64,000 nt of DNA from Burkholderia sp. FERM BP-3421 (GTDB lineage: Bacteria > Pseudomonadota > Gammaproteobacteria > Burkholderiales > Burkholderiaceae): NCBI RefSeq assembly GCF_028657905.1, contig NZ_CP117781.1:868001-932000 (forward strand). Reading direction: 5' to 3'. Positions 17,170 to 26,413 of this stretch are shown piece by piece. The stretch's first letter is position 1; the number at the start of each line of letters is the position of its first letter. The notes beneath the pieces are model-generated. The model saw nothing but the letters and a program-made list of their open reading frames with translations. It searched no databases and was not told the DNA's origin. The position numbers were made by a program, and so were the translations under genes.

Positions 17170-20100
17170 TCACCATGTGTATCCATAGCCGGCTCCATAG
17201 GTGCGATTACTGCCGGCGATACCGATGCCCATCTTGAGCACGCCGTGCTTCGTGATATGCGCGCTCGCGCCGAACGCGACGCCCGATTGGCCCGCGAAAC
17301 GCGCCCCGCCGACCGCCGTGTTGAAGGTCTTGCCGGCTTCGACCTGCGGCAGCATGGCGAGCGCGGCGGCGGCCGCGATGCCCTGACGGGCCATCTTGTC
17401 GGTCTGCTGCAGCGCTTCCTGGGTCTGCGCGATCTGCGAACTCAGGTTGTTGATCGAGGCCTGCGTCCCGGCCATCGACTGGGAGACGGATGTCGACAGC
17501 GTGTTCAACTGGTTGAGGTTGACCGCATCGGTGCCTTCCGTGCCGGCTGCGACGTTGGCGATCTGGCGCTGCTCGGTGCTGCTGCCGACCGAGACCACGT
17601 TCGAGCGGCCGCCGTTGTTGGAATTCGCGCCGATCGCGACCGAGTTCGAACCGGCGCTGACGGTCGGGTTGTCTGCGCCGGTGCCGTTCATGTCGGCCGC
17701 GATGCCGCCGGTGTTGGCGGTGCGGGTCGTGTTGTTGATCGAGGTCGACAGCGACGAGATCTGGTTGTTGATGTTGGTCACGCCGCTCGACAGCGAGGCG
17801 ACGTTGCTGTTGGTGGTGCCGAGGCCGGTGGACAGCGAGTTGATGGAGGTCGAGGTCGAGGTCGACAGCGACGACACTGTGCTGTTGGTGGTGCTGAGGC
17901 CGGTGGACAGCGAGTTGACGGCGGTCGAGGTCGAGGTCGACAGCGACGACACCGTGCTGTTGGTGCTGCTCAAGCCCGTGGACAGCGAGCCGATCTGGCT
18001 ACCGACGGTCGACAGGCCGGTGGACAGCGAGTTGACGGCGGTCGAGGTCGAGGTCGACAGCGAGGCGACGTTGCCGTTGGTCGTGCTGAGACCGGTGGAC
18101 AGCGAGGCGACGTTGCTGTTGGTCGCGAACAGCTGGCTGCCGTTGATCGCGTCGGTGCTGGTCGCGGTGACTTGTCCGGCGGCGACGTTGGTGACCTGGC
18201 GTTCCGCGCCCGGCGCGCCGACGCTGAACACGCCGACCGGGTTGCTGCCCGCGAAGGTGCCGAAGGTCAGGCCGCCGACGGTGGCCGACGAGACCGGGAC
18301 GGCGGCGGACGTGGTGGCGCCGTTGCCGATCGCGACCGAGTTGTCGATGTTGGCGACTGCGTTCGGCCCGATCGCGACGCTGTTCTGGCCGGTGGCCTGG
18401 CTGTCGGGGTCGGTCGAGTTGGCATGGAAGTACTTGATGCCGTTCGCGTTGATGTTGTCGATCGCCGAACCGACGTTGTTGTTGGTCGTGGTCGTGCCGT
18501 TGGTGTTGTAGGTGATGTAGGCCGGGGCGGAAATGGTGCCGGTGGCCGGGTTGTAGGTTGCACCGCCGCCCAGCGCCGCGGCGGTGCTGGTGCCGAGGTT
18601 GTTGGTGTTGGTGGTGATCGAGCCGACGCTGGTCGACAGCGAGCTGATGCTGGTCGAGGTCGAGGTCGACAACGATACGACGGTGCTGTTGGTCGTGCTC
18701 AGGCCGGTGGACAGCGAGCCGATGCCGGTCGACGTGGAGGTCGACAGCGAGGCGACGCTGCTGTCGGCGGTCGACAGGCCGGTGGACAGCGAGCTGATGC
18801 CGGTTGACGTGGAAGTCGACAGCGATGCGACGCTGCTGTCGGTGGTCGACAGGCCGGTGGACAGCGAGCTGATACCGGTCGACGTCGAGGTCGACAGCGA
18901 TGCGACGGTGCTGTTGGTGGTGCTCAGGCCAGTGGACAGCGAGCTGATGCCGGTCGAGGTCGAGGTCGAGAGCGACGTGACGGTGCTATTGGTGGTGCTG
19001 ATGCCGGTGGAGAGCGAGCCGATGCCGGTCGACGTCGAGGTGGACAGCGAGGCGATCGAGCTGTTGGCCGACGAGAGGCCGGTCGACGCGGAGGTCGAGA
19101 GCGATGCGACGCTGCTGTCGGCGGTGCTGAGGCCGGTCGAGAGCGAACTGATGCCGGTCGAGGTCGACGTGGACAACGATGCGACGCTGCTGTCGGCGGT
19201 GCTGAGGCCGGTCGAGAGCGAACTGATGCCGGTCGAGGTCGACGTGGACAACGATGCGACGGTGCTGTCGGCAGTGCTGAGGCCGGTAGACAGCGAACTG
19301 ATGCCGGTCGACGTGGAAGTCGAGAGCGAGGCGACATTGCTGTTGGTGGTGCTGAGGCCGGTGGACAGCGAGCTGATGCCGGTCGAGGTCGAGGTCGACA
19401 GCGAAGCGATCGAGCTGTCAGCCGATGAGAGGCCGGTCGAGGTCGAGGTCGAGAGCGACGAGACGGTGCTGTTGGTGGTGCTGATGCCGGTCGAAAGCGA
19501 GCCGATGCCGGTCGAGGTCGACGTGGACAGCGAAGCGATCGAGCTGTTGGCCGTCGAGAGGCCAGTCGACGTGGAGGTCGAGAGCGACGAGACGGTGCTG
19601 TTGGTGGTGCTGATGCCGGTCGAAAGCGAGCCGATGCCGGTCGAGGTCGACGTGGACAGCGAGGCGATGCTGCTGTTAGCCGTCGAGAGACCGGTCGACG
19701 TGGAGGTCGAGAGCGAAGCAACATTGCTGTTGGTGGTGCTCAGGCCGGTGGACAGCGAACTGATGCCCGTCGAGGTCGACGTGGACAGCGAAGCGATGCT
19801 GCTGTTGGCCGTCGAGAGGCCGGTCGACGTGGAGGTCGACAGCGACGTGACCGTGCTGTTGGTGGTGCTGAGGCCGGTGGACAGCGAACCGATGCCGGTC
19901 GAAGTCGACGTGGACAGCGAAGCGATCGAGCTGTTGGCCGTCGAGAGGCCGGTCGACGTGGAAGTCGAGAGCGACGAGACGGTGCTGTTGGTGGTGCTGA
20001 GGCCGGTGGACAGCGAGCTGATGCCGGTCGAGGTCGAGGTGGACAACGAGGCGATGCTGCTGTCAGTGGTCGACAGGCCGGTCGAGGTCGAGGTCGAGAG

Positions 20101-23100
20101 CGACGTGACGGCGCTGTTGGTCGTGCTCAATCCGGTCGAGAGCGAACCGATACCGGTCGAGGTCGACGTGGACAGCGAAGCGATGCTGCTGTTAGCCGAC
20201 GACAAGCCGGTCGACGTGGAGGTCGACAGCGAGGCGACATTGCTGTTGGTCGTGCTGAGGCCGGTCGAGAGCGAACCGATGCCGGTCGAGGTCGAGGTGG
20301 ACAGCGAGGCGATGCTGCTGTTGGCCGTCGAGAGGCCGGTCGACGTGGAGGTCGACAGCGACGTGACCGTGCTGTTGGTGGTGCTCAGGCCAGTCGACAG
20401 GGAGTTGATCCCGGTTGATGTCGAGGTGGACAACGAAGCGATCGAACTGTTGGACGTCGACAGACCTGTCGAGGTCGAGGTCGAGAGCGAGGCGACGGTG
20501 CTGTTGGTGGTGCTCAAGCCGGTCGACAGCGAGCTGATGCCGGTCGAGGTCGAGGTGGACAGCGAAGCGATGCTGCTGTCAGTGGTCGACAAGCCGGTCG
20601 AGGTCGAGGTCGAGAGCGACGTGACGGTGCTGTTGGTGGTGCTCAGACCGGTCGAAAGCGAACCGATGCCGGTCGATGTGGAGGTCGACAGAGAAGCGAC
20701 GGTGCTGTTGGTGGTGCTGAGGCCGGTGGACAGAGAGGAAATCGCGCTGGTTGCCGTGCCGACCTGTTGTGCGACGGAATAAAGCTGGCTGCCGTTGATC
20801 GCGTCGGTGCTGGTTGAGGTGACTTGTCCGGCGGCGACGTTGGTGACCTGTCGTTCCGAGCCGGGCGCGCCGACACTGACGACGCTGGTCGGGTTGGTGC
20901 CGGCGAAGCCGCCGAAGGTGGTGCCGGCGATGGTCGCGCTGCTGGTGGGGTTGGGGGCAGCGGTGACGGAGTTGGCGCCGAGTGCGACGGAGCCGTTGTT
21001 GCCGGCGGAAGCGCCGGAGCCGATGGCGACGGCGTCGGTGCCGGTGGCGATGCTGTCAGGGCCGGTGGAATTGGCGTGGAAGTACTTGATGCCCTGGCTG
21101 TTGATGTTGTTGATGGCCGATCCGACGTTGTTGTTGGTCGTGGTCGTGCCGTTGGCGTTGTAGGTGACGTAGGCGGGCGCCGAGATGGTGCCGGTTGCGG
21201 GGTTGTAGGCTGCGCCGCCGCCGAGGGCCGCGGCGGTGCTGTTGCCGAGGTTGTTGGTGGTGGCGGTGACGGTGCTGAGGCCGGTGGACAGCGAGCTGAT
21301 GCCGGTCGAGGCCGAGGTCGAGAGCGAAGCGACGGTGCTGTTGGTGGTGCTGAGGCCGGTCGAGAGCGAGCTGATGCCGGTCGAGGATGAGGTGGACAGC
21401 GAAGCGATCGAGCTGTTGGTCGTCGAGAGGCCGGTCGACGTGGAGGTCGAGAGCGAGGCGACGGTGCTGTTGGTCGTGCTCAAGCCGGTCGAGAGCGAAC
21501 CGATGCCGGTCGAGGTCGAGGTCGAGAGCGAGGTGATCGAGCTATTGGCCGACGACAGGCCGGTCGACGTGGAGGTCGAGAGCGAGGCGACGGTGCTGTT
21601 GGTCGTGCTCAAACCGGTCGAGAGCGAACCGATGCCGGTCGAGGTCGAGGTGGACAGCGAGGCGATCGAGCTATTGGCCGACGACAGGCCGGTCGACGTG
21701 GAGGTCGAGAGCGAGGTGACGGTGCTGTTGGTCGTGCTCGAGCCGGTCGAAAGCGAACCGATGCCGGTCGAGGTCGAGGTGGACAGCGAAGCGATGCTGC
21801 TGTTAGCGGTCGAGAGACCCGTCGACGTCGAGGTCGAGAGCGACGAGACGGTGCTGTTGGTGGTGCTGAGACCAGTCGAGAGCGAACCGATGCCGGTCGA
21901 AGTCGACGTGGACAGCGAAGCGATCGAACTGTTGGCCGTCGAGAGGCCGGTCGACGTGGAGGTCGAGAGCGAGGTGACGGTGCTGTTGGTCGTGCTGAGG
22001 CCGGTGGACAGGGAGCTGATGCCGGTCGATGACGAGGTGGACAGCGAAGCGATCGAGCTGTTGGTCGTCGAGAGGCCGGTCGACGTGGAGGTCGAGAGCG
22101 AGGTGACGGTGCTGTTGGTCGTGCTGAGGCCGGTGGACAGGGAGCTGATGCCGGTCGAAGACGACGTGGACAGCGAAGCGATCGAGCTGCTGGCGGTCGA
22201 GAGGCCGGTCGACGTGGAGGTCGACAGCGACGAGACGGTGCTGTTGGTGGTGCTGAGACCGGTCGAAAGCGAGCCGATGCCGGTCGAAGTCGAGGTGGAC
22301 AGCGAAGCAATGCTGCTGTTAGCCGTCGAGAGGCCGGTCGATGTCGAGGTCGACAGCGACGAGACGGTGCTGTTGGTGGTGCTGATGCCGGTGGACAGCG
22401 AGCTGATGCCGGTCGAGGATGAGGTGGACAGCGAAGCGATCGAGCTGTTGGCCGTCGAGAGGCCGGTCGACGTGGAGGTCGAGAGGGACGAGACGGTGCT
22501 GTTGGTGGTGCTGAGACCGGTCGAAAGCGAGCCGATGCCCGTCGAGGTCGAGGTGGACAGCGAGGTGATCGAACTCGTGGTCGACGAGAGGCCGGTCGAC
22601 GCCGAGGTCGACAACGACGTGATGCTGCTGTTGGTCGTGCTCAGACCTGTGGACAGCGACGTGATCCCGGTCGACGTGGAGGTCGACAGCGACGTGATAT
22701 TGCTGTTGGCGGTCGACAGGCCCGTGGACAGCGACGTGATGCCCGTCGAGGTCGAAGTGGACAGGGACGTGACATTGCTGTTGGTGGTCGACAAGCCGGT
22801 GGACAGCGAGCTGAGGCCGGTCGATGCGGAGGTCGACAGGCTCGAGATCCTGCTCGTCGTGGTGCTCATGCCGGTGCTCAGCTGCGCGACCGTGACGGCG
22901 TCCTGCGGCGCGGAGCCGTCGGCGACGTTGGTGATCCGGCGCAGTGCGCCCGAGCTGCCGACCGAGACTTCGGACAAGGGCGCGGCGGTGCCGGTCAGGA
23001 AGCCGGTGCCGGTCGGGGCGGCGGCGCCCGTCACGCTGCCGGTGCCGATCGCGACGCTGTTCGTATAGACGGCCGACGCGGCGTTGCCGATCGCGACCGA

Positions 23101-23595
23101 GCCGGTGCCGGCGGCGGATGCGTTGAAGCCGTATGCGTTCGAGCTTTGCCCGGATGCATTGGCTTGCAGGCCGGCGCTCGTGGCCCACTGGGCCGCTTTT
23201 GCGCCGAAGCCGAACGCTGAACCGCCGTTGCCGCTCACGGTCGTGAACGCGCCATACAACGTGGCGCCGGACACTCCATTACCGTTCGCGGCACAACCGC
23301 CGACCGTCGAGTAATAGTTGCTGCCGTCGACGCTGGCGACATAGGTGTAGGTGGTGGTGCCATCCGGGCCCATGGCGCTGGCCGGGTTGCCGCACGTCGT
23401 ACCGCTCGGCGTGGCGCCGGTTCCCACGGCGATCGTCGAGGCTTGGCCGCCTTGCGCGGCGGCTGCCAGGATCACGGCCGCAACGGCCTTGGCGATCGAC
23501 GACTGGTTGGATTTCCCCCGTGCCGATGCCAGTTCCGACGCCGCGACCCAGGCGCCGAGCGCGTCGTTCCAGATGGAGCGGTATGTGCGATTCAT
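17170..23595 (-). CDS. TAA2: giant YadA-like trimeric autotransporter adhesin
   Basis: A 2141-residue type Vc autotransporter and close paralogue of TAA1, with the same architecture: ESPR signal (MNRTYRSIWNDALGAWVAAS), N-terminal YadA head, neck RRITNVADGSAPQDAV, long SLST stalk, internal head block, stalk, second head block (NSVAIGPNAVAN), short stalk and YadA barrel anchor (MARQGIAAAAALAM ... TYGAGYGYTW). The N-terminal head differs from TAA1 mainly in the first 130 residues, where receptor contacts are expected, while neck and internal heads are almost identical. The ATG at 23595 is preceded by GGAGAG. It has its own AT-rich upstream region and no following partner gene in the same direction closer than TAA1. 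An adhesion role is inferred from family. Confidence 0.95.
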   Translation of the reverse strand: MNRTYRSIWNDALGAWVAASELASARGKSNQSSIAKAVAAVILAAAAQGGQASTIAVGTGATPSGTTCGNPASAMGPDGTTTYTYVASVDGSNYYSTVGGCAANGNGVSGATLYGAFTTVSGNGGSAFGFGAKAAQWATSAGLQANASGQSSNAYGFNASAAGTGSVAIGNAASAVYTNSVAIGTGSVTGAAAPTGTGFLTGTAAPLSEVSVGSSGALRRITNVADGSAPQDAVTVAQLSTGMSTTTSRISSLSTSASTGLSSLSTGLSTTNSNVTSLSTSTSTGITSLSTGLSTANSNITSLSTSTSTGITSLSTGLSTTNSSITSLSTSASTGLSSTTSSITSLSTSTSTGIGSLSTGLSTTNSTVSSLSTSTSTGLSTANSSIASLSTSSSTGISSLSTGISTTNSTVSSLSTSTSTGLSTANSSIASLSTSTSTGIGSLSTGLSTTNSTVSSLSTSTSTGLSTASSSIASLSTSSSTGISSLSTGLSTTNSTVTSLSTSTSTGLSTTNSSIASLSTSSSTGISSLSTGLSTTNSTVTSLSTSTSTGLSTANSSIASLSTSTSTGIGSLSTGLSTTNSTVSSLSTSTSTGLSTANSSIASLSTSTSTGIGSLSTGSSTTNSTVTSLSTSTSTGLSSANSSIASLSTSTSTGIGSLSTGLSTTNSTVASLSTSTSTGLSSANSSITSLSTSTSTGIGSLSTGLSTTNSTVASLSTSTSTGLSTTNSSIASLSTSSSTGISSLSTGLSTTNSTVASLSTSASTGISSLSTGLSTVTATTNNLGNSTAAALGGGAAYNPATGTISAPAYVTYNANGTTTTNNNVGSAINNINSQGIKYFHANSTGPDSIATGTDAVAIGSGASAGNNGSVALGANSVTAAPNPTSSATIAGTTFGGFAGTNPTSVVSVGAPGSERQVTNVAAGQVTSTSTDAINGSQLYSVAQQVGTATSAISSLSTGLSTTNSTVASLSTSTSTGIGSLSTGLSTTNSTVTSLSTSTSTGLSTTDSSIASLSTSTSTGISSLSTGLSTTNSTVASLSTSTSTGLSTSNSSIASLSTSTSTGINSLSTGLSTTNSTVTSLSTSTSTGLSTANSSIASLSTSTSTGIGSLSTGLSTTNSNVASLSTSTSTGLSSANSSIASLSTSTSTGIGSLSTGLSTTNSAVTSLSTSTSTGLSTTDSSIASLSTSTSTGISSLSTGLSTTNSTVSSLSTSTSTGLSTANSSIASLSTSTSTGIGSLSTGLSTTNSTVTSLSTSTSTGLSTANSSIASLSTSTSTGISSLSTGLSTTNSNVASLSTSTSTGLSTANSSIASLSTSTSTGIGSLSTGISTTNSTVSSLSTSTSTGLSTANSSIASLSTSTSTGIGSLSTGISTTNSTVSSLSTSTSTGLSSADSSIASLSTSTSTGISSLSTGLSTTNSNVASLSTSTSTGISSLSTGLSTADSTVASLSTSTSTGISSLSTGLSTADSSVASLSTSTSTGISSLSTGLSTADSSVASLSTSASTGLSSANSSIASLSTSTSTGIGSLSTGISTTNSTVTSLSTSTSTGISSLSTGLSTTNSTVASLSTSTSTGISSLSTGLSTTDSSVASLSTSTSTGISSLSTGLSTADSSVASLSTSTSTGIGSLSTGLSTTNSTVVSLSTSTSTSISSLSTSVGSITTNTNNLGTSTAAALGGGATYNPATGTISAPAYITYNTNGTTTTNNNVGSAIDNINANGIKYFHANSTDPDSQATGQNSVAIGPNAVANIDNSVAIGNGATTSAAVPVSSATVGGLTFGTFAGSNPVGVFSVGAPGAERQVTNVAAGQVTATSTDAINGSQLFATNSNVASLSTGLSTTNGNVASLSTSTSTAVNSLSTGLSTVGSQIGSLSTGLSSTNSTVSSLSTSTSTAVNSLSTGLSTTNSTVSSLSTSTSTSINSLSTGLGTTNSNVASLSSGVTNINNQISSLSTSINNTTRTANTGGIAADMNGTGADNPTVSAGSNSVAIGANSNNGGRSNVVSVGSSTEQRQIANVAAGTEGTDAVNLNQLNTLSTSVSQSMAGTQASINNLSSQIAQTQEALQQTDKMARQGIAAAAALAMLPQVEAGKTFNTAVGGARFAGQSGVAFGASAHITKHGVLKMGIGIAGSNRTYGAGYGYTW
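18620..20733 (-). repeat. TAA2 distal stalk array
   Basis: Tandem SLST-type units (75- and 129-bp periods) fill this interval. The unit order differs from TAA1 although the flanking head blocks match, so the arrays have been reshuffled independently. Confidence 0.88.
20734..21273 (-). repeat. 540-bp internal head block, copy in TAA2
   Basis: Same block as 13861-14400 and 30111-30650. By eye there are two differences to TAA1 and three to TAA3 over 540 bp. Confidence 0.9.
21274..22870 (-). repeat. TAA2 proximal stalk array
   Basis: 129-bp units encoding 43 residues predominate; divergent shorter units lie next to the N-terminal head (about 22.6-22.87 kb). Ser and Thr make up most of each unit. 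Confidence 0.85.
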
Positions 23596-24204
23596 GACGG
23601 GGTGCTCTCCAAGCGCTTACGCAACACACCAGACTGATAGCGGCCTGTTGATGTCCATGTGATCGCGCGGATTATTCAGTTAGATGCGCAAATTCTATTG
23701 GATAGGTGATTTTGAGATTGATAAGAAATGAAAAATTAAAATCATTAATCTTTAAATATTGTTAATGATGGCGCGTTAACATTCCTTGAATATCTTGGTT
23801 TTGGCTTGCGCCCGGCCAGGAAAGGTATGGTGCGGCTGGAGGTGGGTGTTCGACTGGGACGAGCCAGTGCAGGCGGGGCGTAGCGGCAGGCTGGGTTTGG
23901 ATGTCTGAGGAATGCGGAATTTAATTGGCAGACGTGTTCAATACTTAAGATCGAAAGTTTACAGAGAGGAATTAAGGGTTTTCATCAATGCATTTTTCCT
24001 CTCATCAATTGTGAGATTTGTATCGTATTTTTGAAGTTTAAATTAAAGAATATTCCGAGAGAATCATTTGTAGGATTTATCCGAGGTGGCGCGTGTGATG
24101 CGCGGACGGGCGGCTGACCCGGTATGTCGGGTTGTTCGGTAGGCAAGGCGGGGGAGTGCGGGCGGGTTCGGCTTTCGATGCCGGATGGGCGAGGAAGTGA
24201 GGAG
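23596..24204. other. AT-rich intergenic region upstream of TAA2
   Basis: About 600 bp without a supported gene. The part from roughly 23680 to 24080 is clearly AT-rich in an otherwise very GC-rich window, with runs such as AAATGAAAAATTAAAATC. Such islands upstream of adhesin genes are often bound by H-NS-type silencers; that is inference. It contains the element at 23685-23720. Confidence 0.6.
23685..23720 (-). promoter_or_regulatory. Element shared by TAA2 and TAA3 promoters (TAA2 copy)
   Basis: On the minus strand it reads CAATCTCAAAA, nine bases, then CAATAGAATTTGCGCA. The TAA3 promoter (33407-33442) has the same two boxes with the same nine-base spacing. TAGAAT may be a -10 hexamer, or the pair may be a regulator site. 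Confidence 0.55.
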
Positions 24205-24230
24205 GGGGAAGCGGGGTAGTCCGCTTCCCC
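24205..24230 (-). terminator. Terminator after the small lipoprotein gene
   Basis: Perfect 10-bp arms (GGGGAAGCGG at 24205-24214 and CCGCTTCCCC at 24221-24230) with a six-base loop, 10 bp after the stop codon of the minus-strand lipoprotein gene. The following bases are pyrimidine-rich on that strand (CTCCTCACTTCC), a modest U-tract. Confidence 0.75.
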
Positions 24231-24240
24231 GGGATTCGGG

Positions 24241-24555
24241 TTACGGATTGGTATCAGGCGAAACGGACGCAGCCGGGTCCGCGCATTCGAAGGTCAGGCT
24301 GTCCGGCGCGGGGGCGCCGCCCTTCGATCGATAGGGGCCGGTCGTTTCGAGCGACGTGACCTGGCGATCGCCGCAGATGCGCGCGGCGGCTTTCTCGCAG
24401 GCCTTCGGACCGCCGAGCAGGCCGCCGCAGCTTACGCGGTAGGCGTGGTCGTGACCCGGCATCGATACCGACGAGACGGAATAATTGAGTCCGCTCGCGC
24501 CGGAACATCCGGACAGCGCGGCGAGCAGCAGGGCAAGCGTGGCAAGTTTCTTCAT
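24241..24555 (-). CDS. Small lipoprotein downstream of TAA3
   Basis: The 104-residue product has a lipoprotein signal: MKKLATLALLLAALSGC, with LSGC as the lipobox and Cys17 as the lipidated residue. The mature part has four more Cys residues (in SCGG, KACE, RICGD and FECAD), which suggests disulphides in the periplasm. The start at 24555 follows GGAGAAGAACG; an upstream in-frame ATG would give a non-signal leader. It lies 178 bp after the TAA3 coding end in the same orientation, with a GC hairpin between, and may serve adhesin assembly; no known function is recognised. Confidence 0.8.
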   Translation of the reverse strand: MKKLATLALLLAALSGCSGASGLNYSVSSVSMPGHDHAYRVSCGGLLGGPKACEKAAARICGDRQVTSLETTGPYRSKGGAPAPDSLTFECADPAASVSPDTNP

Positions 24556-24616
24556 CGTTCTTCTCCGAAGCGCGGGCGGCACGAATCGGCGGCTTCGTAC
24601 CGTATCGGTTTGATGT

Positions 24617-24641
24617 GCCGGCCCGCGGGAGGCGGGCCGGC
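24617..24641. terminator. GC-rich hairpin between TAA3 and the lipoprotein gene
   Basis: Perfect 10-bp arms GCCGGCCCGC (24617-24626) and GCGGGCCGGC (24632-24641) with a five-base loop. There is no T-run on either side, so it may be a weak terminator or an mRNA-stabilising structure. Confidence 0.5.
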
Positions 24642-24733
24642 TGGTCGATCAGGGCGCCGCGCGCGCCGGGCCGATGCGCACGGGCGGCGTGAGCGTCCGA
24701 CCGCATGTTCCCACGCGGCCGGATACTCCCGGC

Positions 24734-26413
24734 TTACTTCCATTGATACAGCATGCCGGCGCCGATCACCTTCTGGGAGCCGCTGAAGCCGCCGTTGACC
24801 GAAGCCTTCAGGTTTTCGGTGATGCGGGCCTGCATGCTGACGGCCATCGCCTTCTGGCCCATGAAGGTCGACGTACCGACACCCATGCCGAAGTTCGCGT
24901 CGCGATCCAGCTGCGGGATCGAAGCCATCGCGCCGACCGCCGCGATACCTTGCTTGGCCATCTGGTCGGTCTGCTGCAGTTGCTGCTGCGTCTGTTGCAG
25001 TTGCGAACCGAGGCTGCTGATCTGCGTCTGCTGGCTCGACAGCGTCTGCGTCATCGACGTCGACAGCGCGGTCAGCTGGTTGACGTTGACGGCGTCGGTG
25101 CCTTGCGTGCCGGGCGCGACGTTGATGACCTGACGCTGATCAGTGCTGCTGCCGACCGAGACCACGTTCGAGCGGCCGCCGTCGGTGGAGTTCGCGCCGA
25201 TCGCGACCGAGTTCGAGCCGGCGGTGACGGTCGGCTTGTCGTTGCCGGTGCCGTTCATGTCGGCCGCGATGCCGGTCGTGTTGTTCGAACGGATCGTGTT
25301 GTTGTTGAACGTCGTCGACAGCGCGGTCAGCTGGTTGTTGATGTTGCTCACGCCGGTCGAGAGCGAGGCGACGGTGCTGTTGGTGGTGCTCAGGCCCGTC
25401 GACAGCGAGCTGATGCCGGTCGAGGCCGAGGTCGAGAGCGACGAGACGTTGCTGTTGGTGGTGCTCAGGCCGGTGGACAGCGAGTTGACGGCGGTCGAAG
25501 TCGAGGTCGAGAGCGACGAGACGGTGCTGTTGGTGGTGCTGAGACCGGTGGACAGCGAGTTGACGGCGGTCGAGGTCGAGGTCGAGAGCGAGGCGACGTT
25601 GCTGTTGGTGGTGCTGAGGCCGGTGGACAGCGAGGCGACGTTGCTGTTGGTCGCGAACAGCTGGCTGCCGTTGACCGCGTCGGTGCTGGTCGCGGTGACT
25701 TGTCCGGCGGCGACGTTGGTGACCTGGCGTTCCGCGCCCGGGGCACCGACGCTGAACACGCCGACCGGGTTGCTGCCCGCGAAGTTGCCGAAGGTCAGGC
25801 CGCCGACGGTGGCCGATGAGACCGGGACGGCGGCGGAGGTGGTGGCGCCGTTGCCGATCGCGACTGAGTTGTCGACGTTGGCGACTGCGTTCGGCCCGAT
25901 CGCGACGCTGTTCTGGCCGGTGGCCTGGCTGTCGGGGGCGGTCGAATTGGCGTGGAAGTACTTGATGCCCTTCGCGTTGATATTGTCGATCGCCGAGCCG
26001 ACGTTGTTGTTGGTCGTGGTCGTGCCGTCGGTGTTGTAGGTGATGTAGGCCGGGGCGGAGATGGTGCCGGTGGCCGGGTCATACGTCGCGCCGCCGCCCA
26101 GCGCCGCGGCGGTGCTGGTGCCGAGGTTGTTGGTGTTGGTGGTGATCGAGCTGATGCTGGTCGAGAGCGAGCCGATGCTGGTCGAGGTCGAAGTCGACAG
26201 CGAGGTCAGGCCGCTCGTGACCGACGACAGGCCGGTCGACGTGGAGGTCGACAGCGAGGCGATGTTGCTGTTGGTGGTGCTCAGGCCGGTGGACAGCGAG
26301 TTGATGCCGGTCGAAGTCGAGGTGGACAGCGAGGCGATCGAGCTGGTGGCCGTCGAGAGGCCGGTCGACGTGGAGGTCGACAGCGACGTGACCGTGCTGT
26401 TGGTCGTGCTCAA
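24734..26413 (-). CDS. TAA3 C-terminal fragment (stalk end, head block, anchor)
   Basis: The first ATG in this frame is at 26413, but the frame is open back to about 27465. It encodes SLST stalk, head block (NSVAIGPNAVANVDNSVAIG), neck (ERQVTNVAAGQV) and the YadA anchor. There is no signal peptide or ribosome site, so it is the tail of TAA3 and not an independent gene. Confidence 0.75.
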   Translation of the reverse strand: MSTTNSTVTSLSTSTSTGLSTATSSIASLSTSTSTGINSLSTGLSTTNSNIASLSTSTSTGLSSVTSGLTSLSTSTSTSIGSLSTSISSITTNTNNLGTSTAAALGGGATYDPATGTISAPAYITYNTDGTTTTNNNVGSAIDNINAKGIKYFHANSTAPDSQATGQNSVAIGPNAVANVDNSVAIGNGATTSAAVPVSSATVGGLTFGNFAGSNPVGVFSVGAPGAERQVTNVAAGQVTATSTDAVNGSQLFATNSNVASLSTGLSTTNSNVASLSTSTSTAVNSLSTGLSTTNSTVSSLSTSTSTAVNSLSTGLSTTNSNVSSLSTSASTGISSLSTGLSTTNSTVASLSTGVSNINNQLTALSTTFNNNTIRSNNTTGIAADMNGTGNDKPTVTAGSNSVAIGANSTDGGRSNVVSVGSSTDQRQVINVAPGTQGTDAVNVNQLTALSTSMTQTLSSQQTQISSLGSQLQQTQQQLQQTDQMAKQGIAAVGAMASIPQLDRDANFGMGVGTSTFMGQKAMAVSMQARITENLKASVNGGFSGSQKVIGAGMLYQWK

